A DNA stretch of 64,000 nucleotides from positions 620,001 to 684,000 of the forward strand of contig NW_027096035.1 of the NCBI RefSeq assembly GCF_040115645.1, given 5' to 3'. The number at the start of each line of letters is the position of its first letter. Position 1 is the stretch's first letter. This document shows, piece after piece, positions 1 to 11,252 of the stretch. Origin of the DNA: Euwallacea fornicatus. Taxonomy: Eukaryota; Arthropoda; Insecta; Coleoptera; Curculionidae. The notes under the pieces were generated by a model. It searched no databases. It had not been told where the DNA came from and worked only from the letters and a program-made list of their open reading frames with translations. The position numbers and the translations under genes are program-made.

Positions 1-12
1 TTGGTCGACAAT

Positions 13-29
13 TCCCGAAGTTATCGAGC
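13..29 (-). other. Weak CENP-B-box-like motif (first copy shown)
   Basis: Read on the minus strand, copies with the cccgaag form give ctcg, seven bases, then cggg. The mammalian CENP-B box core needs ttcg, four bases, a, two bases, cggg. Spacing matches and seven of nine essential positions agree. Copies with the gccgaag form lose one more position. I saw no copy with a full match. The likeness may be chance, and plants are not known to use a CENP-B box in this way. Confidence 0.2.
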
Positions 30-42
30 TTCAAAATTTGAA
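30..42. other. Short dyad in each monomer (first copy shown)
   Basis: The sequence ttcaaaatttgaa has perfect six-base arms (ttcaaa and tttgaa) around one central base. It is present in most copies. The commonest change is the central base, a to g, which leaves the arms intact. Breaking changes are rare: caacgtttg (about 21858, 22563 and 27840), aatgtgaa (26083 and 27492), attttaaaag (about 50370, 54418, 59521 and 59699) and the tttgaaagtttg copies near 16924. A role in protein binding or chromatin is only a possibility. Confidence 0.6.
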
Positions 43-352
43 AAGTCACAAAAGTTGTGTGTTTGAGCAATTAAAGTACTATTTTTCTTGGAAATGCAAC
101 AAGATGCAATCATGATGTGTTGTGACATCTTAAAGATCTCGTGGAGCTGATTAATTTGACACTTTGTTTAACAACCTTGGTCGACAATTCCCGAAGTTAT
201 CGAGTTTCAAAGTTTGAAAAGTCACAAAAGTTGTATGTTTGAGCACTTAAAGTACTATTTTTCTTGGAAATTCGACAAGATGCAATCATGATGTGTTGTG
301 ACATCTTAAAGATCTCGTGGAGCTGATTAATTTGACACTTTGTTTAAGAAAT

Positions 353-1149
353 TTGGTCCAAAATTCCCGAAGTTATCGAGCTTCAAAATTTGAAAAGTCA
401 CAAAAGTTGTGTGTTTGAGCACTTAAAGTATTATTTTTCATGGAAATTCAACAAGATGCTATCATGATGTGTTGTGACATCTTGAAGATCTCGTCGAGCT
501 GATTAATTTGACACTTTGTTTAACAAATTTGGTCCTCATTTGCCGAAGTTATCGAGCTTCAAAGTTTGAAAAGTCACAAAAGTTATGTGTTTGAGCACTT
601 AAAGTACTGTTTTTCTTGGAAATCCAACAAGATGCAATCATGATGTGTTGTGACATCTTAAAGATCTCGTGGAGCTGATTAATTTGACACTTTGTTTAAG
701 AAATTTGGTCCACAATTCCCGAAGTTATCGAGCTTCAAAATTTGAAAAGTCACAAAAGTTGTGTGTTTGAGCACTTAAAGTACTATTTTTCTTGGAAATT
801 CAACAAGACGCAATCATGATGTGTTGTGACATCTTAAAGATCTCGTGGAGCTGATTAATTTGACACTTTGTTTAACAACCTTGGTCGACAATTCCCGAAG
901 TTATCGAGTTTCAAAGTTTGAAAAGTCACAAAAGTTGTATGTTTGAGCACTTAAAGTACTATTTTTCTTGGAAATTCGACAAGATGCAATCATGATGTGT
1001 TGTGACATCTTAAAGATCTCGTGGAGCTGATTAATTTGACACTTTGTTTAACAAATTTGGTCCTCATTTGCCGAAATTATCGAGCTTCAAAATTTGAAAA
1101 GTCACAAAAGTTGTGTGTTTGAGCAATTAAAGTACTATTTTTCTTGGAA
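353..1149 (+). repeat. Domain I block, repeated at 6865-7661
   Basis: The monomer order and variants (ggtccaaaattcccg, agtatt, gtttttc with atccaac, gacgc, then P and a cgaaatt copy) recur 37 monomers downstream. A related third copy sits at about 3697-4330 and differs at the first variant and inside its P monomer. The two outer copies share ggtccaaaa while the middle copy has ggtccacaa. Confidence 0.8.
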
Positions 1150-1584
1150 ATTCGACAAGATGCAATCATGATGTGTTGTGAAATCTTAAAGATCTCGTCG
1201 AGCTGATTAATTTGACACTTTGTTTAAGAAATTTGGTCGACAATTCCCGAAGTTATCGAGCTTCAAAATTTGAAAAGACACAAAAGTTGTGTGTTTGTGC
1301 ACTTAAAGTACTATTTTTCATGGAAATTCAACAAGATGCTATCATGATGTGTTGTGACATCTTGAAGATCTCGTCGAGCTGATTAATTTGACACTTTGCT
1401 TAACAAATTTGGTCCTCATTTGCCGAAGTTATCGAGCTTCAAAATTTGAAAAGTCACAAAAGTTGTGTGTTTGAGCACTTAAAGTACTATTTTTCATGGA
1501 AATTCAACAAGATGCTATCATGATGTGTTGTGACATCTTGAAGATCTCGTCGAGCTGATTAATTTGACACTTTGTTTAACAAAT

Positions 1585-2464
1585 TTGGTCCTCATTTGCC
1601 GAAGTTATCGAGCTTCAAAGTTTGAAAAGTCACAAAAGTTGTATGTTTGAGCACTTAAAGTACTATTTTTCATGGAAATTCAACAAGATGCTATCATGAT
1701 GTGTTGTGACATCTTAAAGATCTCGTGGAGCTGATTAATTTCACACTTTGTTTAACAACCTTGGTCGACAATTCCCGAAGTTATCGAGTTTCAAAGTTTG
1801 AAAAGTCACAAAAGTTGTATGTTTGAGCACTTAAAGTACTATTTTTCTTGGAAATTCGACAAGATGCAATCATGATGTGTTGTGACATCTTAAAGATCTC
1901 GTGGAGCTGATTAATTTGACACTTTGTTTAAGAAATTTGGTCCTCATTTGCCGAAGTTATCGAGCTTCAAAATTTGAAAAGTCACAAAAGTTGTGTGTTT
2001 GAGCAATTAAAGTACTATTTTTCTTGGAAATGCAACAAGATGCAATCATGATGTGTTGTGACATCTTAAAGATCTCGTGGAGCTGATTAATTTGACACTT
2101 TGTTTAACAAATTTGGTCCTCATTTGCCGAAGTTATCGAGCTTCAAAATTTGAAAAGTCACAAAAGTTGTGTGTTTGAGCAATTAAAGTACTATTTTTCT
2201 TGGAAATGCAACAAGATGCAATCATGATGTGTTGTGACATCTTAAAGATCTCGTGGAGCTGATTAATTTGACACTTTGTTTAAGAAATTTGGTCCACAAT
2301 TCCCGAAGTTATCGAGCTTCAAAATTTGAAAAGTCACAAAAGTTGTGTGTTTGAGCACTTAAAGTACTATTTTTCATGGAAATTCAACAAGATGCTATCA
2401 TGATGTGTTGTGACATCTTGAAGATCTCGTCGAGCTGATTAATTTGACACTTTGTTTAACAAAT
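1585..2464 (+). repeat. Five-monomer block followed by a similar copy
   Basis: This 880-bp block of five monomers (caaag/ttgtatg copy, P, then two gcaatt copies and a cac-start copy) is followed directly by a block with the same opening order at 2465. The linking base differs: attcac at about 1739 against atttac at about 2619. After about four monomers the second block gains extra gcaatt copies, as expected from unequal exchange. Confidence 0.75.
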
Positions 2465-5400
2465 TTGGTCCTCATTTGCCGAAGTTATCGAGCTTCAAAG
2501 TTTGAAAAGTCACAAAAGTTGTATGTTTGAGCACTTAAAGTACTATTTTTCATGGAAATTCAACAAGATGCTATCATGATGTGTTGTGACATCTTAAAGA
2601 TCTCGTGGAGCTGATTAATTTTACACTTTGTTTAACAACCTTGGTCGACAATTCCCGAAGTTATCGAGTTTCAAAGTTTGAAAAGTCACAAAAGTTGTAT
2701 GTTTGAGCACTTAAAGTACTATTTTTCTTGGAAATTCGACAAGATGCAATCATGATGTGTTGTGACATCTTAAAGATCTCGTGGAGCTGATTAATTTGAC
2801 ACTTTGTTTAACAAATTTGGTCCTCATTTGCCGAAGTTATCGAGCTTCAAAATTTGAAAAGTCACAAAAGTTGTGTGTTTGAGCAATTAAAGTACTATTT
2901 TTCTTGGAAATGCAACAAGATGCAATCATGATGTGTTGTGACATCTTAAAGATCTCGTGGAGCTGATTAATTTGACACTTTGTTTAACAAATTTGGTCCT
3001 CATTTGCCGAAGTTATCGAGCTTCAAAATTTGAAAAGTCACAAAAGTTGTGTGTTTGAGCAATTAAAGTACTATTTTTCTTGGAAATGCAACAAGATGCA
3101 ATCATGATGTGTTGTGACATCTTAAAGATCTCGTGGAGCTGATTAATTTGACACTTTGTTTAACAAATTTGGTCCTCATTTGCCGAAGTTATCGAGCTTC
3201 AAAATTTGAAAAGTCACAAAAGTTGTGTGTTTGAGCAATTAAAGTACTATTTTTCTTGGAAATGCAACAAGATGCAATCATGATGTGTTGTGACATCTTA
3301 AAGATCTCGTGGAGCTGATTAATTTGACACTTTGTTTAACAAATTTGGTCCTCATTTGCCGAAGTTATCGAGCTTCAAAATTTGAAAAGTCACAAAAGTT
3401 GTGTGTTTGAGCACTTAAAGTACTATTTTTCATGGAAATTCAACAAGATGCTATCATGATGTGTTGTGACATCTTAAAGATCTCGTGGAGCTGATTAATT
3501 TGACACTTTGTTTAAGAAATTTGGTCCACAATTCCCGAAGTTATCGAGCTTCAAAATTTGAAAAGTCACAAAAGTTGTGTGTTTGAGCACTTAAAGTACT
3601 ATTTTTCATGGAAATTCAACAAGATGCAATCATGATGTGTTGTGACATCTTAAAGATCTCGTGGAGCTGATTAATTTGACACTTTGTTTAAGAAATTTGG
3701 TCCACAATTCCCGAAGTTATCGAGCTTCAAAATTTGAAAAGTCACAAAAGTTGTGTGTTTGAGCACTTAAAGTATTATTTTTCATGGAAATTCAACAAGA
3801 TGCTATCATGATGTGTTGTGACATCTTGAAGATCTCGTCGAGCTGATTAATTTGACACTTTGTTTAACAAATTTGGTCCTCATTTGCCGAAGTTATCGAG
3901 CTTCAAAGTTTGAAAAGTCACAAAAGTTATGTGTTTGAGCACTTAAAGTACTGTTTTTCTTGGAAATCCAACAAGATGCAATCATGATGTGTTGTGACAT
4001 CTTAAAGATCTCGTGGAGCTGATTAATTTGACACTTTGTTTAAGAAATTTGGTCCACAATTCCCGAAGTTATCGAGCTTCAAAATTTGAAAAGTCACAAA
4101 AGTTGTGTGTTTGAGCACTTAAAGTACTATTTTTCTTGGAAATTCAACAAGACGCAATCATGATGTGTTGTGACATCTTAAAGATCTCGTGGAGCTGATT
4201 AATTTGACACTTTGTTTAACAACCTTGGTCGACAATTCCCGAAGTTATCGAGTTTCAAAGTTTGAAAAGTCACAAAAGTTGTATGTTTGAGCACTTAAAG
4301 TACTATTTTTCTTGGAAATTCGACAAGATGCTATCATGATGTGTTGTGACATCTTAAAGATCTCGTGGAGCTGATTAATTTGACACTTTGTTTAACAAAT
4401 TTGGTCCTCATTTGCCGAAGTTATCGAGCTTCAAAATTTGAAAAGTCACAAAAGTTGTGTGTTTGAGCACTTAAAGTACTATTTTTCATGGAAATTCAAC
4501 AAGATGCTATCATGATGTGTTGTGACATCTTAAAGATCTCGTGGAGCTGATTAATTTGACACTTTGTTTAACAACCTTGGTCGACAATTCCCGAAGTTAT
4601 CGAGTTTCAAAGTTTGAAAAGTCACAAAAGTTGTATGTTTGAGCACTTAAAGTACTATTTTTCATGGAAATTCAACAAGATGCTATCATGATGTGTTGTG
4701 ACATCTTAAAGATCTCGTGGAGCTGATTAATTTGACACTTTGTTTAACAACCTTGGTCGACAATTCCCGAAGTTATCGAGTTTCAAAGTTTGAAAAGTCA
4801 CAAAAGTTGTATGTTTGAGCACTTAAAGTACTATTTTTCTTGGAAATTCGACAAGATGCAATCATGATGTGTTGTGACATCTTAAAGATCTCGTGGAGCT
4901 GATTAATTTGACACTTTGTTTAACAAATTTGGTCCTCATTTGCCGAAATTATCGAGCTTCAAAGTTTGAAAAGTCACAAAAGTTATGTGTTTGAGCACTT
5001 AAAGTACTATTTTTCTTGGAAATTCAACAAGACGCAATCATGATGTGTTGTGACATCTTAAAGATCTCGTGGAGCTGATTAATTTGACACTTTGTTTAAC
5101 AACCTTGGTCGACAATTCCCGAAGTTATCGAGTTTCAAAGTTTGAAAAGTCACAAAAGTTGTATGTTTGAGCACTTAAAGTACTATTTTTCTTGGAAATT
5201 CGACAAGATGCAATCATGATGTGTTGTGACATCTTAAAGATCTCGTGGAGCTGATTAATTTGACACTTTGTTTAACAAATTTGGTCCTCATTTGCCGAAA
5301 TTATCGAGCTTCAAAATTTGAAAAGTCACAAAAGTTGTGTGTTTGAGCAATTAAAGTACTATTTTTCTTGGAAATGCAACAAGATGCAATCATGATGTGT

Positions 5401-5796
5401 TGTGACATCTTAAAGATCTCGTGGAGCTGATTAATTTGACACTTTGTTTAACAAATTTGGTCCTCATTTGCCGAAGTTATCGAGCTTCAAAATTTGAAAA
5501 GTCACAAAAGTTGTGTGTTTGAGCAATTAAAGTACTATTTTTCTTGGAAATGCAACAAGATGCAATCATGATGTGTTGTGACATCTTAAAGATCTCGTGG
5601 AGCTGATTAATTTGACACTTTGTTTAACAACCTTGGTCGACAATTCCCGAAGTTATCGAGTTTCAAAGTTTGAAAAGTCACAAAAGTTGTATGTTTGAGC
5701 ACTTAAAGTACTATTTTTCTTGGAAATTCGACAAGATGCAATCATGATGTGTTGTGACATCTTAAAGATCTCGTGGAGCTGATTAATTTGACACTT

Positions 5797-6757
5797 TGTT
5801 TAACAAATTTGGTCCTCATTTGCCGAAATTATCGAGCTTCAAAATTTGAAAAGTCACAAAAGTTGTGTGTTTGAGCAATTAAAGTACTATTTTTCTTGGA
5901 AATGCAACAAGATGCAATCATGATGTGTTGTGACATCTTAAAGATCTCGTGGAGCTGATTAGTTTGACACTTTGTTTAACAAATTTGGTCCTCATTTGCC
6001 GAAGTTATCGAGCTTCAAAATTTGAAAAGTCACAAAAGTTGTGTGTTTGAGCAATTAAAGTACTATTTTTCTTGGAAATGCAACAAGATGCAATCATGAT
6101 GTGTTGTGACATCTTAAAGATCTCGTGGAGCTGATTAATTTGACACTTTGTTTAACAACCTTGGTCGACAATTCCCGAAGTTATCGAGTTTCAAAGTTTG
6201 AAAAGTCACAAAAGTTGTATGTTTGAGCACTTAAAGTACTATTTTTCTTGGAAATTCGACAAGATGCAATCATGATGTGTTGTGACATCTTAAAGATCTC
6301 GTGGAGCTGATTAATTTGACACTTTGTTTAACAAATTTGGTCCTCATTTGCCGAAGTTATCGAGCTTCAAAATTTGAAAAGTCACAAAAGTTGTGTTTTT
6401 GAGCAATTAAAGTACTATTTTTCTTGGAAATGCAACAAGATGCAATCATGATGTGTTGTGACATCTTAAAGATCTCGTGGAGCTGATTAATTTGACACTT
6501 TGTTTAACAAATTTGGTCCTCATTTGCCGAAGTTATCGAGCTTCAAAATTTGAAAAGTCACGAAAGTTGTGTGTTTGAGCACTTAAAGTACTATTTTTCA
6601 TGGAAATTCAACAAGATGCTATCATGATGTGTTGTGACATCTTAAAGATCTCGTGGAGCTGATTAATTTGACACTTTGTTTAAGAAATTTGGTCCACAAT
6701 TCCCGAAGTTATCGAGCTTCAAAATTTGAAAAGTCACAAAAGTTGTGTGTTTGAGCA
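5797..6757 (+). repeat. Domain I block, near-identical copy at 9141-10101
   Basis: The two blocks are 19 monomers apart and share rare variants ttgtgttttt (6391 and 9735) and gtcacgaaag (about 6557 and 9901). One difference I saw is attagttt at about 5959 against attaattt in the other copy. A shorter third copy covers about 6010-6863 to 7770-8623, with the ttgtgttttt mark at 8151. Confidence 0.8.
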
Positions 6758-9700
6758 CTTAAAGTACTATTTTTCATGGAAATTCAACAAGATGCAATCA
6801 TGATGTGTTGTGACATCTTAAAGATCTCGTGGAGCTGATTAATTTGACACTTTGTTTAAGAAATTTGGTCCAAAATTCCCGAAGTTATCGAGCTTCAAAA
6901 TTTGAAAAGTCACAAAAGTTGTGTGTTTGAGCACTTAAAGTATTATTTTTCATGGAAATTCAACAAGATGCTATCATGATGTGTTGTGACATCTTGAAGA
7001 TCTCGTCGAGCTGATTAATTTGACACTTTGTTTAACAAATTTGGTCCTCATTTGCCGAAGTTATCGAGCTTCAAAGTTTGAAAAGTCACAAAAGTTATGT
7101 GTTTGAGCACTTAAAGTACTGTTTTTCTTGGAAATCCAACAAGATGCAATCATGATGTGTTGTGACATCTTAAAGATCTCGTGGAGCTGATTAATTTGAC
7201 ACTTTGTTTAAGAAATTTGGTCCACAATTCCCGAAGTTATCGAGCTTCAAAATTTGAAAAGTCACAAAAGTTGTGTGTTTGAGCACTTAAAGTACTATTT
7301 TTCTTGGAAATTCAACAAGACGCAATCATGATGTGTTGTGACATCTTAAAGATCTCGTGGAGCTGATTAATTTGACACTTTGTTTAACAACCTTGGTCGA
7401 CAATTCCCGAAGTTATCGAGTTTCAAAGTTTGAAAAGTCACAAAAGTTGTATGTTTGAGCACTTAAAGTACTATTTTTCTTGGAAATTCGACAAGATGCA
7501 ATCATGATGTGTTGTGACATCTTAAAGATCTCGTGGAGCTGATTAATTTGACACTTTGTTTAACAAATTTGGTCCTCATTTGCCGAAATTATCGAGCTTC
7601 AAAATTTGAAAAGTCACAAAAGTTGTGTGTTTGAGCAATTAAAGTACTATTTTTCTTGGAAATGCAACAAGATGCAATCATGATGTGTTGTGACATCTTA
7701 AAGATCTCGTGGAGCTGATTAATTTGACACTTTGTTTAAGAAATTTGATCGACAATTCCCGAAGTTATCGAGCTTCAAAATTTGAAAAGTCACAAAAGTT
7801 GTGTGTTTGAGCAATTAAAGTACTATTTTTCTTGGAAATGCAACAAGATGCAATCATGATGTGTTGTGACATCTTAAAGATCTCGTGGAGCTGATTAATT
7901 TGACACTTTGTTTAACAACCTTGGTCGACAATTCCCGAAGTTATCGAGTTTCAAAGTTTGAAAAGTCACAAAAGTTGTATGTTTGAGCACTTAAAGTACT
8001 ATTTTTCTTGGAAATTCGACAAGATGCAATCATGATGTGTTGTGACATCTTAAAGATCTCGTGGAGCTGATTAATTTGACACTTTGTTTAACAAATTTGG
8101 TCCTCATTTGCCGAAGTTATCGAGCTTCAAAATTTGAAAAGTCACAAAAGTTGTGTTTTTGAGCAATTAAAGTACTATTTTTCTTGGAAATGCAACAAGA
8201 TGCAATCATGATGTGTTGTGACATCTTAAAGATCTCGTGGAGCTGATTAATTTGACACTTTGTTTAACAAATTTGGTCCTCATTTGCCGAAGTTATCGAG
8301 CTTCAAAATTTGAAAAGTCACGAAAGTTGTGTGTTTGAGCACTTAAAGTACTATTTTTCATGGAAATTCAACAAGATGCTATCATGATGTGTTGTGACAT
8401 CTTAAAGATCTCGTGGAGCTGATTAATTTGACACTTTGTTTAAGAAATTTGGTCCACAATTCCCGAAGTTATCGAGCTTCAAAATTTGAAAAGTCACAAA
8501 AGTTGTGTGTTTGAGCACTTAAAGTACTATTTTTCATGGAAATTCAACAAGATGCAATCATGATGTGTTGTGACATCTTAAAGATCTCGTGGAGCTGATT
8601 AATTTGACACTTTGTTTAAGAAATTTGGTCCACAATTCCCGAAGTTATCGAGCTTCAAAATTTGAAAAGTCACAAAAGTTGTGTGTTTGAGCACTTAAAG
8701 TACTATTTTTCTTGGAAATTCAACAAGACGCAATCATGATGTGTTGTGACATCTTAAAGATCTCGTGGAGCTGATTAATTTGACACTTTGTTTAACAACC
8801 TTGGTCGACAATTCCCGAAGTTATCGAGTTTCAAAGTTTGAAAAGTCACAAAAGTTGTATGTTTGAGCACTTAAAGTACTATTTTTCTTGGAAATTCGAC
8901 AAGATGCAATCATGATGTGTTGTGACATCTTAAAGATCTCGTGGAGCTGATTAATTTGACACTTTGTTTAAGAAATTTGGTCCACAATTCCCGAAGTTAT
9001 CGAGCTTCAAAATTTGAAAAGTCACAAAAGTTGTGTGTTTGAGCACTTAAAGTACTATTTTTCTTGGAAATTCAACAAGACGCAATCATGATGTGTTGTG
9101 ACATCTTAAAGATCTCGTGGAGCTGATTAATTTGACACTTTGTTTAACAAATTTGGTCCTCATTTGCCGAAATTATCGAGCTTCAAAATTTGAAAAGTCA
9201 CAAAAGTTGTGTGTTTGAGCAATTAAAGTACTATTTTTCTTGGAAATGCAACAAGATGCAATCATGATGTGTTGTGACATCTTAAAGATCTCGTGGAGCT
9301 GATTAATTTGACACTTTGTTTAACAAATTTGGTCCTCATTTGCCGAAGTTATCGAGCTTCAAAATTTGAAAAGTCACAAAAGTTGTGTGTTTGAGCAATT
9401 AAAGTACTATTTTTCTTGGAAATGCAACAAGATGCAATCATGATGTGTTGTGACATCTTAAAGATCTCGTGGAGCTGATTAATTTGACACTTTGTTTAAC
9501 AACCTTGGTCGACAATTCCCGAAGTTATCGAGTTTCAAAGTTTGAAAAGTCACAAAAGTTGTATGTTTGAGCACTTAAAGTACTATTTTTCTTGGAAATT
9601 CGACAAGATGCAATCATGATGTGTTGTGACATCTTAAAGATCTCGTGGAGCTGATTAATTTGACACTTTGTTTAACAAATTTGGTCCTCATTTGCCGAAG

Positions 9701-10708
9701 TTATCGAGCTTCAAAATTTGAAAAGTCACAAAAGTTGTGTTTTTGAGCAATTAAAGTACTATTTTTCTTGGAAATGCAACAAGATGCAATCATGATGTGT
9801 TGTGACATCTTAAAGATCTCGTGGAGCTGATTAATTTGACACTTTGTTTAACAAATTTGGTCCTCATTTGCCGAAGTTATCGAGCTTCAAAATTTGAAAA
9901 GTCACGAAAGTTGTGTGTTTGAGCACTTAAAGTACTATTTTTCATGGAAATTCAACAAGATGCTATCATGATGTGTTGTGACATCTTAAAGATCTCGTGG
10001 AGCTGATTAATTTGACACTTTGTTTAAGAAATTTGGTCCACAATTCCCGAAGTTATCGAGCTTCAAAATTTGAAAAGTCACAAAAGTTGTGTGTTTGAGC
10101 AATTAAAGTACTATTTTTCTTGAAAATGCAACAAGATGCAATCATGATGTGTTGTGACATCTTAAAGATCTCGTGAAGCTGATTAATTTAACACTTTGTT
10201 TAACAAATTTGGTCCTCATTTGCCGAAGTTATCGAGCTTCAAAATTTGAAAAGTCACAAAAGTTGTGTGTTTGAGCACTTAAAGTACTATTTTTCATGGA
10301 AATTCAACAAGATGCTATCATGATGTGTTGTGACATCTTAAAGATCTCGTGGAGCTGATTAATTTGACACTTTGTTTAAGAAATTTGGTCCACAATTCCC
10401 GAAGTTATCGAGCTTCAAAATTTGAAAAGTCACAAAAGTTGTGTGTTTGAGCACTTAAAGTACTATTTTTCATGGAAATTCAACAAGATGCAATCATGAT
10501 GTGTTGTGACATCTTAAAGATCTCGTGGAGCTGATTAATTTGACACTTTGTTTAAGAAATTTGGTCCACAATTCCCGAAGTTATCGAGCTTCAAAATTTG
10601 AAAAGTCACAAAAGTTGTGTGTTTGAGCACTTAAAGTATTATTTTTCATGGAAATTCAACAAGATGCAATCATGATGTGTTGTGACATCTTGAAGATCTC
10701 GTCGAGCT

Positions 10709-11252
10709 GATTAATTTGACACTTTGTTTAACAAATTTGGTCCTCATTTGCCGAAGTTATCGAGCTTCAAAATTTGAAAAGTCACCAAAGTTGTATGTTT
10801 GAGCACTTCAAGTACTATTTTTCTTGGAAATTCAACAAGATGCAATCATGAAGTGTTGTGAAATCTTAAAGATCTCGTCGAGCTGATTAATTTGACATTT
10901 TGTTTAAGAAATTTGGTCGACAATTCCCGAAGTTATCGAGCTTCAAAATTTGAAAAGTCACAAAAGTTGTGTGTTTGAGCACTTAAAGTACTATTTTTCT
11001 TGGATATCCAACAAGATGCAATAATGAATTGTTGTGAGATCCTAAAAATCTCGTCGAGCTGATTAATTTGACACTTTGTTTAACAATCTTTGTCGACAAT
11101 TCCCGAAGTTATCGAGCTTCAAAATTTGAAAAGTCACAAAAGTTGTGTGTTTGAGCAATTAAAGTACTATTTTTCTTGGAAATTCGACAAGATGCAATCA
11201 TGATGTGTTGTGAAATCTTAAAGATCTCGTCGAGCTGATTAATTTGACACTT
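10709..11252 (+). repeat. Three-monomer block, repeated at 13348-13891
   Basis: Both copies carry cacttcaag, an aagtgttgtg change and a D monomer, in the same order and 15 monomers apart. The spacing is one base short because of the single-base deletion at about 12899. One difference is gtcacc at about 10782 against gtcaca in the second copy. Confidence 0.8.
10913..11088 (+). repeat. D monomer 1
   Basis: First D-type copy. D is the most diverged type in the array: it has gatatccaac, ataatgaattg in place of atcatgatgtg, gagatcctaaaaatctc in place of the agatct site, and a tail acaatc so that the next copy begins tttgtcgac. This one has a gac start. Confidence 0.9.

Larger units (their letters stand above)
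1..176 (+). repeat. Reference monomer (copy 1)
   Basis: This first copy defines the coordinates used here. It has 61 G or C bases in 176. Parts in order: ttggtcgac start box at 1-9; a box at 7-16 that exists in two main forms; cgaagttatcgag at 16-28; a short dyad ttcaaaatttgaa at 30-42; cacaaaagttg at 47-57; ttaaagtact at 71-80; a hypervariable stretch at about 91-101 (gaaatgcaac here); atcatgat at 109-116; agatct at 134-139; gtggagctgattaattt ending at 157; and a variable tail acaacc at 171-176. The sites atcatgat, agatct and agtact are themselves palindromes and occur in most copies. Confidence 0.95.
177..9680 (+). repeat. P-type monomers (14 copies within this span)
   Basis: P monomers follow an acaacc tail, begin ttggtcgac, and combine gagtttcaaagtttg, ttgtatg and usually attcgac. 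They start at 177, 881, 1761, 2641, 4225, 4577, 4753, 5105, 5633, 6161, 7393, 7921, 8801 and 9505. The gaps are 4, 5, 5, 9, 2, 1, 2, 3, 3, 7, 3, 5 and 4 monomers, all whole multiples of 176. The copies at 4225 and 4577 are chimeric, carrying gctatc from another type. The set of linked variants stays together, so P spreads as a unit. Only altered or recombinant relatives occur later, for example near 12325 and, with gttttcgagtttg, near 16894, 19183 and 20063. Confidence 0.85.
1..10737 (+). repeat. Array domain I: P-rich, no D monomers
   Basis: About 61 monomers. Most have gacatc followed by gtggag, in contrast to the gaaatc plus gtcgag pairing common later. Diagnostic content is the P monomer, the catgg plus gatgctatc monomers, and ctcatttgcc monomers followed by gcaatt. 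The diverged D monomer is absent. Monomer order is irregular, but segments recur: the agtatt variant is at 427, 3771, 6939 and 10635, which are 19, 18 and 21 monomers apart. The right edge is set just before the first D-containing block and is approximate. Confidence 0.75.

Noticed and set aside
1..176. Assignment to a named satellite such as Arabidopsis 178-bp, Brassica CentBr (176 bp) or human alpha satellite (171 bp)
   Set aside because: The length is similar to these, but I could not match the sequence to any that I know, and equal length alone is not evidence.
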